Assembly: GCA_021797385.1 (NCBI GenBank)
Contig: JAJZZW010000040.1
Span: 1 to 13,491, forward strand
Direction: 5' to 3'
Length of the DNA: 13,491 nucleotides
DNA from: Thermoplasmata archaeon
Lineage (GTDB): Archaea > Thermoplasmatota > Thermoplasmata > Thermoplasmatales > Thermoplasmataceae
Part shown: piece by piece, positions 6,670 to 13,441 of the stretch
Layout: every line of letters starts with the position of its first letter
How positions within the stretch are numbered: position 1 is the first letter of the stretch
Notes under the pieces: generated by a model
The model's input: only the letters and a program-made list of their open reading frames with translations
The model's database searches: none
Told to the model about the DNA's origin: nothing
Position numbers and translations under genes: made by a program

Positions 6670-6855
6670 TGAATTTCTCAATTTGTATATGTGCCTGTGC
6701 AAAAGATACAGTGGCACAAGAATTATCAGAGTTGGCAGGGCAGCATAGTATGTGAAATATTTGAAGGAAAAGAAAATATTTGATATGGCGCTGTAAATTA
6801 CAAGAATAACCGCTACAGCACCTATAGTATAATCTGCCATGGCAAGCCTGTCCAT
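6664..6855 (-). CDS. Small two-helix membrane protein, unknown
   Basis: This short protein (63 aa from ATG 6855; 68 aa from ATG 6870) is not recognised. Two hydrophobic helices are visible, TIGAVAVILVIYSAISNIFF and YAALPTLIILVPLYLL, followed by a basic tail (HRHIYKLRNSN). A TATA-like box on the minus strand (6876-6886) lies about 25 nt upstream of the ATG at 6855 but only about 10 nt from 6870, so the inner ATG is favoured. The first ten residues of the long form are an imperfect duplication (MDRLS-MDRLA). The gene is convergent with the MFS gene and its last bases reach the T-rich terminator. It is a real gene only if homologues exist; the hydrophobic pattern and promoter support it moderately. 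Confidence 0.5.
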   Translation of the reverse strand: MDRLAMADYTIGAVAVILVIYSAISNIFFSFKYFTYYAALPTLIILVPLYLLHRHIYKLRNSN

Positions 6856-6875
6856 GGACAACCTATCCATACCGG

Positions 6876-6886
6876 ATATATTAATT
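6876..6886 (-). promoter_or_regulatory. TATA box for the small membrane protein
   Basis: Minus-strand AATTAATATAT is about 25 nt before the ATG at 6855, supporting that start. Confidence 0.4.
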
Positions 6887-7003
6887 TTTATGCAGGATTC
6901 TACCTCTGAAATTGTATGTGTTCTTTATTCTGTATTGCTTATTTGGAACTGGTATTCATGATTCCGCAAAATTTCTGTTTAGCAAATAGGATATATTATT
7001 CTC

Positions 7004-7050
7004 GTTAATATATAAAACAATGATATTTAAATAGTGTAGTTAATATATAA
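7004..7050 (+). promoter_or_regulatory. Duplicated TATA element upstream of yeeE-like gene
   Basis: The 12-mer GTTAATATATAA occurs at 7004-7015 and again at 7039-7050, 35 bp apart. The second copy would start transcription near 7071, giving a leader of about 27 nt before ATG 7098. The first copy would start near 7036. Two tandem promoters, or one promoter plus a duplicated factor site, are possible. Confidence 0.5.
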
Positions 7051-7097
7051 GGTAATTTATTGAAATATTCACCCGCAATAATCAATTGTGAGTTAAA

Positions 7098-8315
7098 ATG
7101 ATATCAGTAACAGCGTGGGAATGGATCGGTCTGTTCATAGGCATGATTATTGGTGGCCTGGCAGAGGCATGGGGTATTTCAAATCCGGAAGTTTTGATCA
7201 GGCTTGGCAGGTGGAAAGACCGTTTATTTGTAGGATGTATAGCAATTGCAATCGGTGCAGGTGCACTGGCACTGTATGGGCTTGCAGTCTTAGGTGTGGG
7301 ATTCCACTGGGGAGTTAAGCCGGATTATATATGGGGTGTTGCCCTGGGTGCCCTTCTGTTCGGAACAGGAATAGCAATATCTGGATACGTCCCGGGTACA
7401 GTCTGGATGGCTCTCGGAGAAGGCAGGAGGGATGCTTTATATGCTGTTCTGGGCGGACTGCTGGGTGCGGCATCATGGACATTGATTTATCAGACATCTT
7501 TCGGGCACTGGCTTGTAACATACGATAATTTTGGCCAGATATATTTCGGCGGAACCGTTGATACAGATCTGTATGTAGGTTTCGGCATAGCAATTGTATG
7601 GGCAATTATCATGTTTTCAGTGGCTTACTTCCTTCCCAGATATAAGGGCGGGAAAAGCTGTGCCTATAATTCGCTTCATAAGGAGAAAACCCTGAGTCCG
7701 GAGGAACAGGGTAAATACGTGGAAACTGCGGGCATGCTTCTTGAAGGTGCCTCGATGCCCCTGGGCAAGCATAATTTGCCAGAGAAGGTAAATTACCACT
7801 GGACAGTTTCATCGAAGCTCTTCGGCGTTGTCATGATGTCTGTGGGCATAATAATAGGATTGACTGTGGTGCTTGAAATGTTCCTGCACCAGATATTCGG
7901 CGAATCAACAACATATTCATGGATAGTTGCTAAAATCTGGCTTCCTGCAGGCACATGGAAATACAGCACACTGGTTGTACATACCATAGGATGGGAGCCA
8001 TTCAGTGATATAGGCACATTATTCGGTGCATTCCTGGCATCCATATTCTTTACAAGGAGGTTCCAGTCATTCAATAATGTGATACCTCCTTCATGGGAGA
8101 AGAGATTCGGGAACAGCCAGATAAAAAGAGCGGCAGGTGCATTCTCCGGTGCTTTCCTTATGCTATTAGGTGCAAGAATGGCAGATGGATGTGCATCAGG
8201 GCATATACTGAGCGGGGATTTGCAGATGGCAGTAAGCAGCCTGGAATTCTTCATAATCGTGATGATATCACTGCTGATTGTTGCACACATAATATACAGA
8301 AAGGTGGTGGATTAA
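7098..8315 (+). CDS. YeeE/YedE family sulfur-compound transporter
   Basis: This 405-aa polytopic membrane protein belongs to the YeeE/YedE (DUF395) family, whose studied members move thiosulfate or other reduced sulfur. Two homologous halves are visible. The second half has the family motif GARMADGCASGHILSGD (358-374), with C365. The corresponding first-half motif is ISGYVPGTVWMALGEG (94-109), where the usual Cys is replaced by Tyr97. Other cysteines are C47 in a membrane helix and C188 in the long hydrophilic central linker (about 181-235). The length matches fused two-repeat members. Translation probably uses a short leader with a weak GTGAG (7088-7092). The gene is coupled to the 91-aa membrane protein 1 bp downstream. 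For an acidophile in sulfide-mineral habitats, sulfur uptake or sulfane handling fits, but the substrate is an inference. Confidence 0.85.
   Translation: MISVTAWEWIGLFIGMIIGGLAEAWGISNPEVLIRLGRWKDRLFVGCIAIAIGAGALALYGLAVLGVGFHWGVKPDYIWGVALGALLFGTGIAISGYVPGTVWMALGEGRRDALYAVLGGLLGAASWTLIYQTSFGHWLVTYDNFGQIYFGGTVDTDLYVGFGIAIVWAIIMFSVAYFLPRYKGGKSCAYNSLHKEKTLSPEEQGKYVETAGMLLEGASMPLGKHNLPEKVNYHWTVSSKLFGVVMMSVGIIIGLTVVLEMFLHQIFGESTTYSWIVAKIWLPAGTWKYSTLVVHTIGWEPFSDIGTLFGAFLASIFFTRRFQSFNNVIPPSWEKRFGNSQIKRAAGAFSGAFLMLLGARMADGCASGHILSGDLQMAVSSLEFFIIVMISLLIVAHIIYRKVVD
8302..8308 (+). promoter_or_regulatory. Strong Shine-Dalgarno for the 91-aa gene
   Basis: AGGTGGT lies inside the last codons of the YeeE gene, 8 nt before ATG 8317. 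It is one of the few good Shine-Dalgarno sites in the window and marks an internal operon gene, in contrast to the leaderless genes around it. Confidence 0.6.
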
Positions 8316-8316
8316 A

Positions 8317-8592
8317 ATGGAAACTATCGAAAATAATGAAAAGGACAGAGAGGAAAAAGAACCTAAATGCAGGAGCGAGGCGGGGATAAAGGCATTTGTC
8401 ATAGTAATGACAGGAATTACCATAATTACAGCAGCCCTTACATCTGGAACATACAGTGGTTACGATCCTGATAGCTATTCTGTAGCCATAACCGGTTTCT
8501 TTGTAATAGTAACAATAATCATGACTGCTGTATGGTACCGCTCTAAATACAATAATTATGCATACAATCCCAATAAGAAAGCCAAAAAATAA
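8317..8592 (+). CDS. Small membrane protein coupled to the YeeE gene
   Basis: This 91-aa protein is not recognised. Residues 1-23 are highly charged (many Glu and Lys) with one cysteine, C18. Two hydrophobic helices follow at about 24-43 and 58-75, joined by a polar, Ser/Tyr-rich loop (SGTYSGYDPDSYS). The C-terminal tail is basic (RSKYNNYAYNPNKKAKK). By the positive-inside rule, both ends are probably cytoplasmic and the loop is outside. Its start is one base after the YeeE stop codon with a strong Shine-Dalgarno, so the two are translated from one mRNA, and a role as accessory subunit of the transporter is reasonable but inferred. A terminator-like hairpin follows. No known domain is seen. 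Confidence 0.75.
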   Translation: METIENNEKDREEKEPKCRSEAGIKAFVIVMTGITIITAALTSGTYSGYDPDSYSVAITGFFVIVTIIMTAVWYRSKYNNYAYNPNKKAKK

Positions 8593-8627
8593 TTTTTATT
8601 TTTGTATTAGTCAATACGATTTTTTTG
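8591..8627 (+). terminator. Hairpin plus T-run terminator
   Basis: After the 91-aa gene come T-runs, then a hairpin GTATT-AGTC-AATAC (8604-8617), then a run of seven T (8620-8626). This closes the two-gene YeeE transcript. The layout resembles a bacterial intrinsic terminator, but the stem is weak. Confidence 0.5.
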
Positions 8628-8734
8628 TGATAAATATTCAGGTTCAGGGTAATGAATACAGAGATTTTTGGATAAGGAAGCAGGGTAACATATTCCGAAA
8701 TTATTTTCACCGATTTCCCGGTTTTAAATCAAAA

Positions 8735-8745
8735 TAATTAATATG
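8735..8745 (+). promoter_or_regulatory. TATA box for the M20 hydrolase gene
   Basis: TAATTAATATG is about 26 nt upstream of ATG 8766 but only 11 nt from the TTG at 8751, which favours the ATG. Confidence 0.5.
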
Positions 8746-8765
8746 CCTTATTGAATTTATTACCT

Positions 8766-9908
8766 ATGGAAGTAGATGAATACATAATAAAGACCAGGGA
8801 ATATTTTCATGAATATCCTGAACTGAGCTTCAAAGAATATAAGACAGCAGATAAAATTGAGGAGGAACTGAAGGCAATGGGCCTTGCCCCTAAAAGGATA
8901 ACCGAAACAGGAATAATAGCGGATATAAAGGGAAAGGGAAACAAAACCGTGGCAATCAGGGCAGATATAGATGCATTACCGGTAACAGAGGAAAATAAGG
9001 TGCAGTATGTATCCAGGAATGATGGAGTTATGCATGCCTGCGGACATGATACACACATGGCAATGCTCCTGGGCGCAGCCAAAATGCTTATTGCAGATAA
9101 GGAAAAACTGAATGGGAATATAAGGCTGATTTTCCAGCCTGCTGAGGAATTGCCTCCAGGAGGTGCCGTGGATATGATAAAACACGGTGCACTTGATAAT
9201 GTTGATTACATCATCGGACAGCACATAATGGGATTTCTGCCGACTGGCCATGTGGCAATATATTATAAGGAAATGATGGCAAATGCCGATGAGTTTGATA
9301 TCACAGTACACGGAAAGGGGGGACATGGTTCTGCCCCCCAGGATGCAATAGATGCCATATATATCACTGCACACCTGGTAGAAATGCTGAATACCATAGT
9401 ATCCAGGGAAATAGACTCCAGGGATCCCGCAGTGATAACCGTTGGAACCATAAATGCAGGATATAGATATAACATAATCGCTGCACATTCCAAACTCACA
9501 GGTACAGTGAGAACGTTCAGCTTGGAGGTGCAGGAAAAGATAATAAAAAGAATTAAAGACGTATTAGAGGGATTGAAATCAACCTATGGAATAGAATATG
9601 AGTATGAATATAAGAAAGGTTACCCTGTTTTAATAAATAATGAAAAAATATCCAGAGATATAGAAGAGGTGGCTGAGAAAATTTTGGGAAAGGAGAATAT
9701 AGATCATCCAAAGCCGGATATGGGCGGGGAAGATTTTGCATACTATCTCCAGAAGATACCGGGAGCCTACTATTTCTTCGGTGCCAAGAATGTTAAGAAA
9801 GGGATTAATTCACCCAATCATTCTCCCACATTTGATGTGGATGAGGATCTTCTCTATACAGGAGCCAGAATACTGAAAGAGGCGGCAATGAGCATTCTTA
9901 ACAAGTAA
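8766..9908 (+). CDS. M20D amidohydrolase / carboxypeptidase (CpsA-, IAA-hydrolase-like)
   Basis: This 380-aa (from ATG 8766) two-metal hydrolase probably cleaves N-acyl amino acids or short peptides in the cytosol. Metal ligands and catalytic residues are in place: ADIDALP at about 66-72; HACGHDTHM at about 90-98 with C92 and H94; QPAEE with E127-E128 (base and ligand); GQH with H153; and NHSPTF with H352. The lid/dimerisation domain starts near VHGKGGHGSAPQDAID (about 182-197). The combination HACGHD plus QPAEE is typical of subfamily M20D (hippuricase, IAA-amino acid hydrolase, Sulfolobus CpsA). A TTG at 8751 would add five residues but is too close to the TATA box. There is no signal peptide, so the substrate must be imported. 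It lies in a block with a proline racemase homologue, suggesting peptide and modified amino acid catabolism. Confidence 0.92.
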   Translation: MEVDEYIIKTREYFHEYPELSFKEYKTADKIEEELKAMGLAPKRITETGIIADIKGKGNKTVAIRADIDALPVTEENKVQYVSRNDGVMHACGHDTHMAMLLGAAKMLIADKEKLNGNIRLIFQPAEELPPGGAVDMIKHGALDNVDYIIGQHIMGFLPTGHVAIYYKEMMANADEFDITVHGKGGHGSAPQDAIDAIYITAHLVEMLNTIVSREIDSRDPAVITVGTINAGYRYNIIAAHSKLTGTVRTFSLEVQEKIIKRIKDVLEGLKSTYGIEYEYEYKKGYPVLINNEKISRDIEEVAEKILGKENIDHPKPDMGGEDFAYYLQKIPGAYYFFGAKNVKKGINSPNHSPTFDVDEDLLYTGARILKEAAMSILNK

Positions 9909-9945
9909 TTCAACATTTATTTTTATACTCTTACCAAAAATTGTG

Positions 9946-9959
9946 ATTAAATTTATTTA
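9946..9959 (+). promoter_or_regulatory. TATA-like box for the 200-aa gene
   Basis: ATTAAATTTATTTA lies about 30 nt upstream of ATG 9984. Confidence 0.4.
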
Positions 9960-9983
9960 CCTTGAAATTATAAAACATCTAGA

Positions 9984-10586
9984 ATGCCTGAGGAAATGTA
10001 TACATATGAAAACCGTAAAATCACCGGTGAGAATGGCTTCTCTGCAGAAATTATACCAGAAGACCGCTGGAGAGAAATTTCTATTGAAGGCAGCATCAAT
10101 ATCAGTTTCTCACTTGAAAATGGAGTGTACATAATAAGGCATAATTATCTTGAAGAGGGATATGTTAAAAAGAATTCTGTAATGGAATATGAAGGGAAAA
10201 CTTTCAATATTGACCATGAGGGACTTAAAAATTTAAAGATGAACAAAATAAATTTTTATATCTTTTCAGGAGGAACAGAGGTAGCTTTTATCAATGTTTT
10301 CAGAAAGGAGGTAAACATAGATGTGGATGATCCTCAGTATATAGTTCCGGTAATGATTTACATAGCCATACTCTCTAAAAGATTGAAAACCCGTGGAAAT
10401 AAAATTTACCTGAAGAATAGAAATCTAATAGCTTTCAGTTCTACAATATATCTATTTACCGGAATCCTCTCATTAACAGGCCTGGATATCGAAAATAATT
10501 ATGAGATGTTATTGGTATTGACCCCGATAGCTATTTTAGCAGTGCAGATGCTTTATTATATTTTAATAAAGGGCCAGTTATTTTAG
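9984..10586 (+). CDS. Unknown protein, soluble N-domain with two C-terminal TM helices
   Basis: This 200-aa protein is not recognised. Residues 1-120 have alternating hydrophobic/polar strands with many Gly, Asn and Asp turns (for example GFSAEIIPEDRW, ISFSLENGVYIIRH), suggesting an all-beta domain. Segment 115-131 (DDPQYIVPVMIYIAILS) may be a buried helix. Two clear transmembrane helices follow, about 148-167 and 175-195, ending in a short basic tail. The beta-domain followed by a hydrophobic helix is faintly like the LURP-one/scramblase or tubby-like fold, but this is a weak impression and not a call. There are no cysteines or catalytic motifs. It lies between the M20 hydrolase and the proline racemase homologue with its own promoter. 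ATG 9984 is the first in-frame start. Confidence 0.72.
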   Translation: MPEEMYTYENRKITGENGFSAEIIPEDRWREISIEGSINISFSLENGVYIIRHNYLEEGYVKKNSVMEYEGKTFNIDHEGLKNLKMNKINFYIFSGGTEVAFINVFRKEVNIDVDDPQYIVPVMIYIAILSKRLKTRGNKIYLKNRNLIAFSSTIYLFTGILSLTGLDIENNYEMLLVLTPIAILAVQMLYYILIKGQLF

Positions 10587-10596
10587 ATGCATCCCA

Positions 10597-10607
10597 AACT
10601 ATTTAAG
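10597..10607 (+). promoter_or_regulatory. TATA box for the proline racemase family gene
   Basis: An ACTATTTAAGA-like element is centred about 26 nt before ATG 10628, in a 41-bp intergenic gap. Confidence 0.45.
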
Positions 10608-10627
10608 AAAGCAATAATTTCAATATC

Positions 10628-11620
10628 ATGAGCCTCAAATCTGAATTAACCCTTGATGTTATAGATACACATACTGAGGGTGAACCCACACGCATAATTT
10701 TCTGGAATGATATACCTAAAAATCTGCCGGACGCATTATCAGTAAGGAACTATTTCATCCAGCACTATGATTATATCAGGACAACCATATTGCAGGAGCC
10801 AAGGGGGCATAAGGACCAGTTCGGTGCTGTGCTGCTTCCTCCGGTAAATCCGGGAAGCAACTACACGGTAATATACCTGACAACAGATTCATATCTTGAT
10901 ATGTGCGGGCATGCCACAATTGGTGTAAGCACTGCACTGGTTGCACTGGGATATGTTGAATATGAAGGAAGTGAAAAAGTAATTACATATGATACCGTGG
11001 CAGGTACGGTGAAGGCAAGGGTAAGGATAGAGAATGGGGAGCCGGTTTCCGTATCCATAGTGGATGTAAAATCCTATTTTGTAAAGAAAATCATCATAGA
11101 CATTGAGGGAAAAAGCATACCTGTAAACATATCATATGGCGGCAATTTCTATGCCATAGTGGAGTCTGATTCTTTAGGAATTGATGTTGAACCCGCAAAC
11201 ATTAGCAAGCTTCTAGAATACGGAAAAATCATCAGGGAAAAATCAAAGCAGACAATCAGAGAGATGTACCATGAGAGCAAAAAAAATCTCGAGCCTTTAG
11301 CGATGATTACAGATAGCAGGCACGATTACCGTGCAGTTGTTACCTTTGCAGGGAATAGCTTTGACAGGTCTCCATGTGGGACAGGAACAGCTGCAAGGGC
11401 TGCATTGCTTGTCCATGATGGAAAACTGGATGTGAACGGGCAGTACACAAATGAATCCATAATAGGATCCAGATTTACGTGCAGAATAATCTCATCTGAA
11501 AAGGTTAAGGGAAATATAATCATTGTACCGGAAATTACAGGAAGGGCATGGATTACACAGCTATGCAAAATTATAGTGAATCCGGAAGATCCATTGAAAC
11601 ATGGATTTCTTGTAGAATGA
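10628..11620 (+). CDS. Proline racemase family protein (proline/4-hydroxyproline epimerase)
   Basis: This 330-aa cytosolic, cofactor-independent enzyme has two pseudo-symmetric diaminopimelate-epimerase-like domains. The first begins with VIDTHTEGEPTRI (11-23). Both catalytic cysteines are present: C93 in DMCGHATIG (91-99) and C250 in DRSPCGTGTAARAALL (246-261). Members with a Thr in place of the second Cys are trans-3-hydroxyproline dehydratases, so this one should racemise proline or epimerise 4-hydroxyproline, acting by a two-base mechanism. Family members separating these two activities differ in a few pocket residues I cannot judge safely. Length is typical (310-340 aa). The nearby M20 hydrolase supports amino acid scavenging; no hydroxyproline catabolic oxidase is in the window. 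ATG 10628 fits the TATA box and the family start. Confidence 0.9.
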   Translation: MSLKSELTLDVIDTHTEGEPTRIIFWNDIPKNLPDALSVRNYFIQHYDYIRTTILQEPRGHKDQFGAVLLPPVNPGSNYTVIYLTTDSYLDMCGHATIGVSTALVALGYVEYEGSEKVITYDTVAGTVKARVRIENGEPVSVSIVDVKSYFVKKIIIDIEGKSIPVNISYGGNFYAIVESDSLGIDVEPANISKLLEYGKIIREKSKQTIREMYHESKKNLEPLAMITDSRHDYRAVVTFAGNSFDRSPCGTGTAARAALLVHDGKLDVNGQYTNESIIGSRFTCRIISSEKVKGNIIIVPEITGRAWITQLCKIIVNPEDPLKHGFLVE

Positions 11621-11678
11621 TGGTTATATCTGGAATGGTGCAATAGATTATTCTAGACTATCAGCAGATAACAGGCAT

Positions 11679-11689
11679 AGTTTTTATAT
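11679..11689 (+). promoter_or_regulatory. Possible TATA box for the zinc-ribbon gene
   Basis: GTTTTTATATT lies about 47 nt upstream of ATG 11731, which would give a leader of about 20 nt. A weaker AT-rich element near 11698-11706 would fit a leaderless start instead. Confidence 0.35.
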
Positions 11690-11730
11690 TCCAGAATTAT
11701 TATTAGAATCAATTATAGGGCGGATTACAG

Positions 11731-12645
11731 ATGGATGAACATAAAATGCTGTATATCAGCAAAGATAAAAATAAACGCAGGAAGGGCATTGCAATTGCAA
11801 CTGCACAACTCCTGTTCCATATAGACCCTGATGTGGACCCAGATCAGGACATAAATAAGTTTATCAGCATACTGGAGGGACAAACAGATTCAGTACTAAC
11901 AGCCTATGGCTGGACATCTGGAAACGAAGTGGCACAGTTGATTCTGGAAGAGGGGCTGGATACTGAAGAGGTAAAGCGCAGGATTTTGCACTATAAAGGC
12001 AGAAGGCATTTAGCTGATAAGAAGAAACGTAAGGATCTTAAAAGCGATATTTCTGATTATTTATCCGGGTACTGCCAGAAGTCTAAAACTTATGATGGAT
12101 TGTTTGATCAAATTAAATTCTTTCCTGAGACCAGAATTAATTATTTTGATTCAGATATTCACATAGACAGAGAGAATATAGTCGAAATGATGAAAGCATT
12201 AACTGAAAAGGAAAAATCAGAAATTGTCACAAATGTTAATGCAAGAATTGACCAGGGAGATGCCGGTGACATACTAGGAAATGAACTGGAAAAATATCTC
12301 AATGATGTTGGGGAGGAATACGGGATCGAATCCTATATTGATGAATTTGAGATCGAAAGTAAGAATTATTTTTCATTCAAAATTTATATTGGAAACCGTG
12401 GATTGCTCAGTTCTTTTTATGGTACTTTCAAAGAATTAGAAAAAGCACTGGGAGAAGAAGTGAAGGTAGAGGCTGCAGATAAAGCGACCTGCCCGTTCTG
12501 TAAAAGAAAAATAATTAGGTATGTCGCAATGAATAAAATAAAAAATTGTGAATGTGGTGCCAGAATTGTGGTTACTCCGTACATGGTGAAAAAACAGAAC
12601 GTGATATACTCAAGGCAGAGGGTATCTTTTAAGAAACCAGAATAA
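11731..12645 (+). CDS. Unknown 304-aa protein with C-terminal zinc ribbon
   Basis: I do not recognise this family. The N-terminus is basic (KDKNKRRKG at 11-19), then helical with acidic stretches (DPDVDPDQDINKF at 32-44). A very basic helix follows at about 88-105 (HYKGRRHLADKKKRKDLK begins at 87). The middle (about 145-245) is helix-rich and acidic. Near the end, C254-x2-C257-x15-C273-x-C275 (CPFC, then CEC) makes a probable four-Cys zinc site, followed by a basic beta-like tail ending RQRVSFKKPE. The pattern of basic patches plus zinc ribbon suggests nucleic acid or protein binding. ATG 11731 is the first possible start, since an in-frame stop (TAG, 11716-11718) lies just upstream. No TM or signal is seen. 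The gene is followed by a decayed ATPase, and proximity to that junk suggests a variable region. Confidence 0.75.
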   Translation: MDEHKMLYISKDKNKRRKGIAIATAQLLFHIDPDVDPDQDINKFISILEGQTDSVLTAYGWTSGNEVAQLILEEGLDTEEVKRRILHYKGRRHLADKKKRKDLKSDISDYLSGYCQKSKTYDGLFDQIKFFPETRINYFDSDIHIDRENIVEMMKALTEKEKSEIVTNVNARIDQGDAGDILGNELEKYLNDVGEEYGIESYIDEFEIESKNYFSFKIYIGNRGLLSSFYGTFKELEKALGEEVKVEAADKATCPFCKRKIIRYVAMNKIKNCECGARIVVTPYMVKKQNVIYSRQRVSFKKPE

Positions 12646-12651
12646 AACTGA

Positions 12652-13406
12652 TTGCTATCGATATATGCCCTGGCCTTATCAACGCCAGAGAAAAGTCTGG
12701 AAATACCAATGACTATTATATAAGTATTTGATTCTATAGAAATACTCTTTCTTACGCTCTTTTCATACTTCTAAAGTAGACTGACAAGAAAAACCGATCT
12801 CGAGTAATCAAGGAAGTTTAGCAATGTAGCTCTGATTATCTTTCTTCCGTACTTTTGAAATAATTAAGCAACTTTATCGAACTGAAATATGAGGCGTAGC
12901 TGCTGTAGAGGATTTTAAGAAAGATGTTTAAATCTCCTAATTCCATACCTTCTAACTATGCCCTTGAAGAAAATAGCATCAAAATAAGATGAAAGGACCT
13001 CCAGTTTTCTTGATATGTTGGATGTCATTGTTATTTCAGGAAATGACCCAAATTCTAAAAAATCATTCATTGCCTTAAGAATAGTCCCCATCTCAATAGA
13101 ATATTTTTGCAGTTTAATAATTTGCAGGGCCTTTGCATCAACATATTCTTTGAAAGAGAAAAGGTAAACAATATATGTGAGGTTCCTGCCTGCAAGTGAA
13201 GTGGCTATTTCGCTACTCAGCAATTCAGAAGAGAAACCTGCTACTATTACACGATACTTCCCGGTATCGTGGATCTTCCTGACCCATTTATCCCAGTTTT
13301 CAACAATCTGGATTTCGTCAAGGAAAATATATATAACCCCATTCGGATTGAACAGCTCCCTATGGGCTATAAGAAGATCGTCTAGTATAACGTTTCCATA
13401 ATAATG
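12652..13406 (-). pseudogene. Decayed AAA_14/DUF4143-type archaeal ATPase
   Basis: Reading the minus strand in three frames reassembles one ATPase. Segment 1 (13406 to about 12930) has Walker B IYIFLDEIQ, sensor-like VIVAGFSSELLSSEIATSL, and the family stretches FSFKEYVDA, FLEFGSFPE and SSYFDAIFFKGIVRRYG, then stops at TAA 12915-12917. Segment 2, in the next frame (about 12930-12836), reads IFLKILYSSYASYFSSIKLL and NYFKST and stops at TAA 12836-12838. Segment 3, another frame (about 12840-12652), reads TLLNFLDYSRSVFLVSLL, a TAG stop (12771-12773), then KYEKSVRKSISIESNTYIIV. The Walker A N-terminus is missing because a stop lies at 13407-13409 and no ATG precedes, and the C-terminal nuclease-like DUF4143 end is missing at the other side. 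Two frameshifts, one nonsense codon and both ends lost make it non-functional. The open part 12915-13223 alone would look like a 102-aa gene with a TTG start. Confidence 0.85.
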
Positions 13407-13410
13407 TTAC

Positions 13411-13420
13411 TATTATTAAT
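13411..13420 (+). promoter_or_regulatory. TATA box for the right-edge gene
   Basis: TATTATTAAT is about 26 nt upstream of ATG 13442. It lies just beyond the broken 5' end of the ATPase pseudogene. Confidence 0.4.
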
Positions 13421-13441
13421 ACTCCTTCGTAATATGTTACC

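Noticed and set aside
7793..8290. 165-aa open frame on the minus strand
   Set aside because: It is antisense to the second half of the YeeE gene, which has a recognisable motif on the plus strand.
8976..9488. 170-aa open frame on the minus strand
   Set aside because: It is antisense to the M20 hydrolase whose metal ligands are all readable on the plus strand.
12670..12700. Overlapping hairpins CTGGC/GCCAG and CCAGA/TCTGG as an attenuator or switch
   Set aside because: The stems are only 5 bp, and the sequence is explained as the tail of the decayed ATPase; at most it might end the zinc-ribbon transcript.
12915..13223. 102-aa minus-strand ORF as an independent gene
   Set aside because: The same frame is open upstream to 13406 with ATPase motifs, and the protein continues in other frames downstream, so it is a fragment of a pseudogene.
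13177..13401. 74-aa plus-strand open frame
   Set aside because: It is antisense to the best conserved part of the ATPase pseudogene (Walker B and sensor region).
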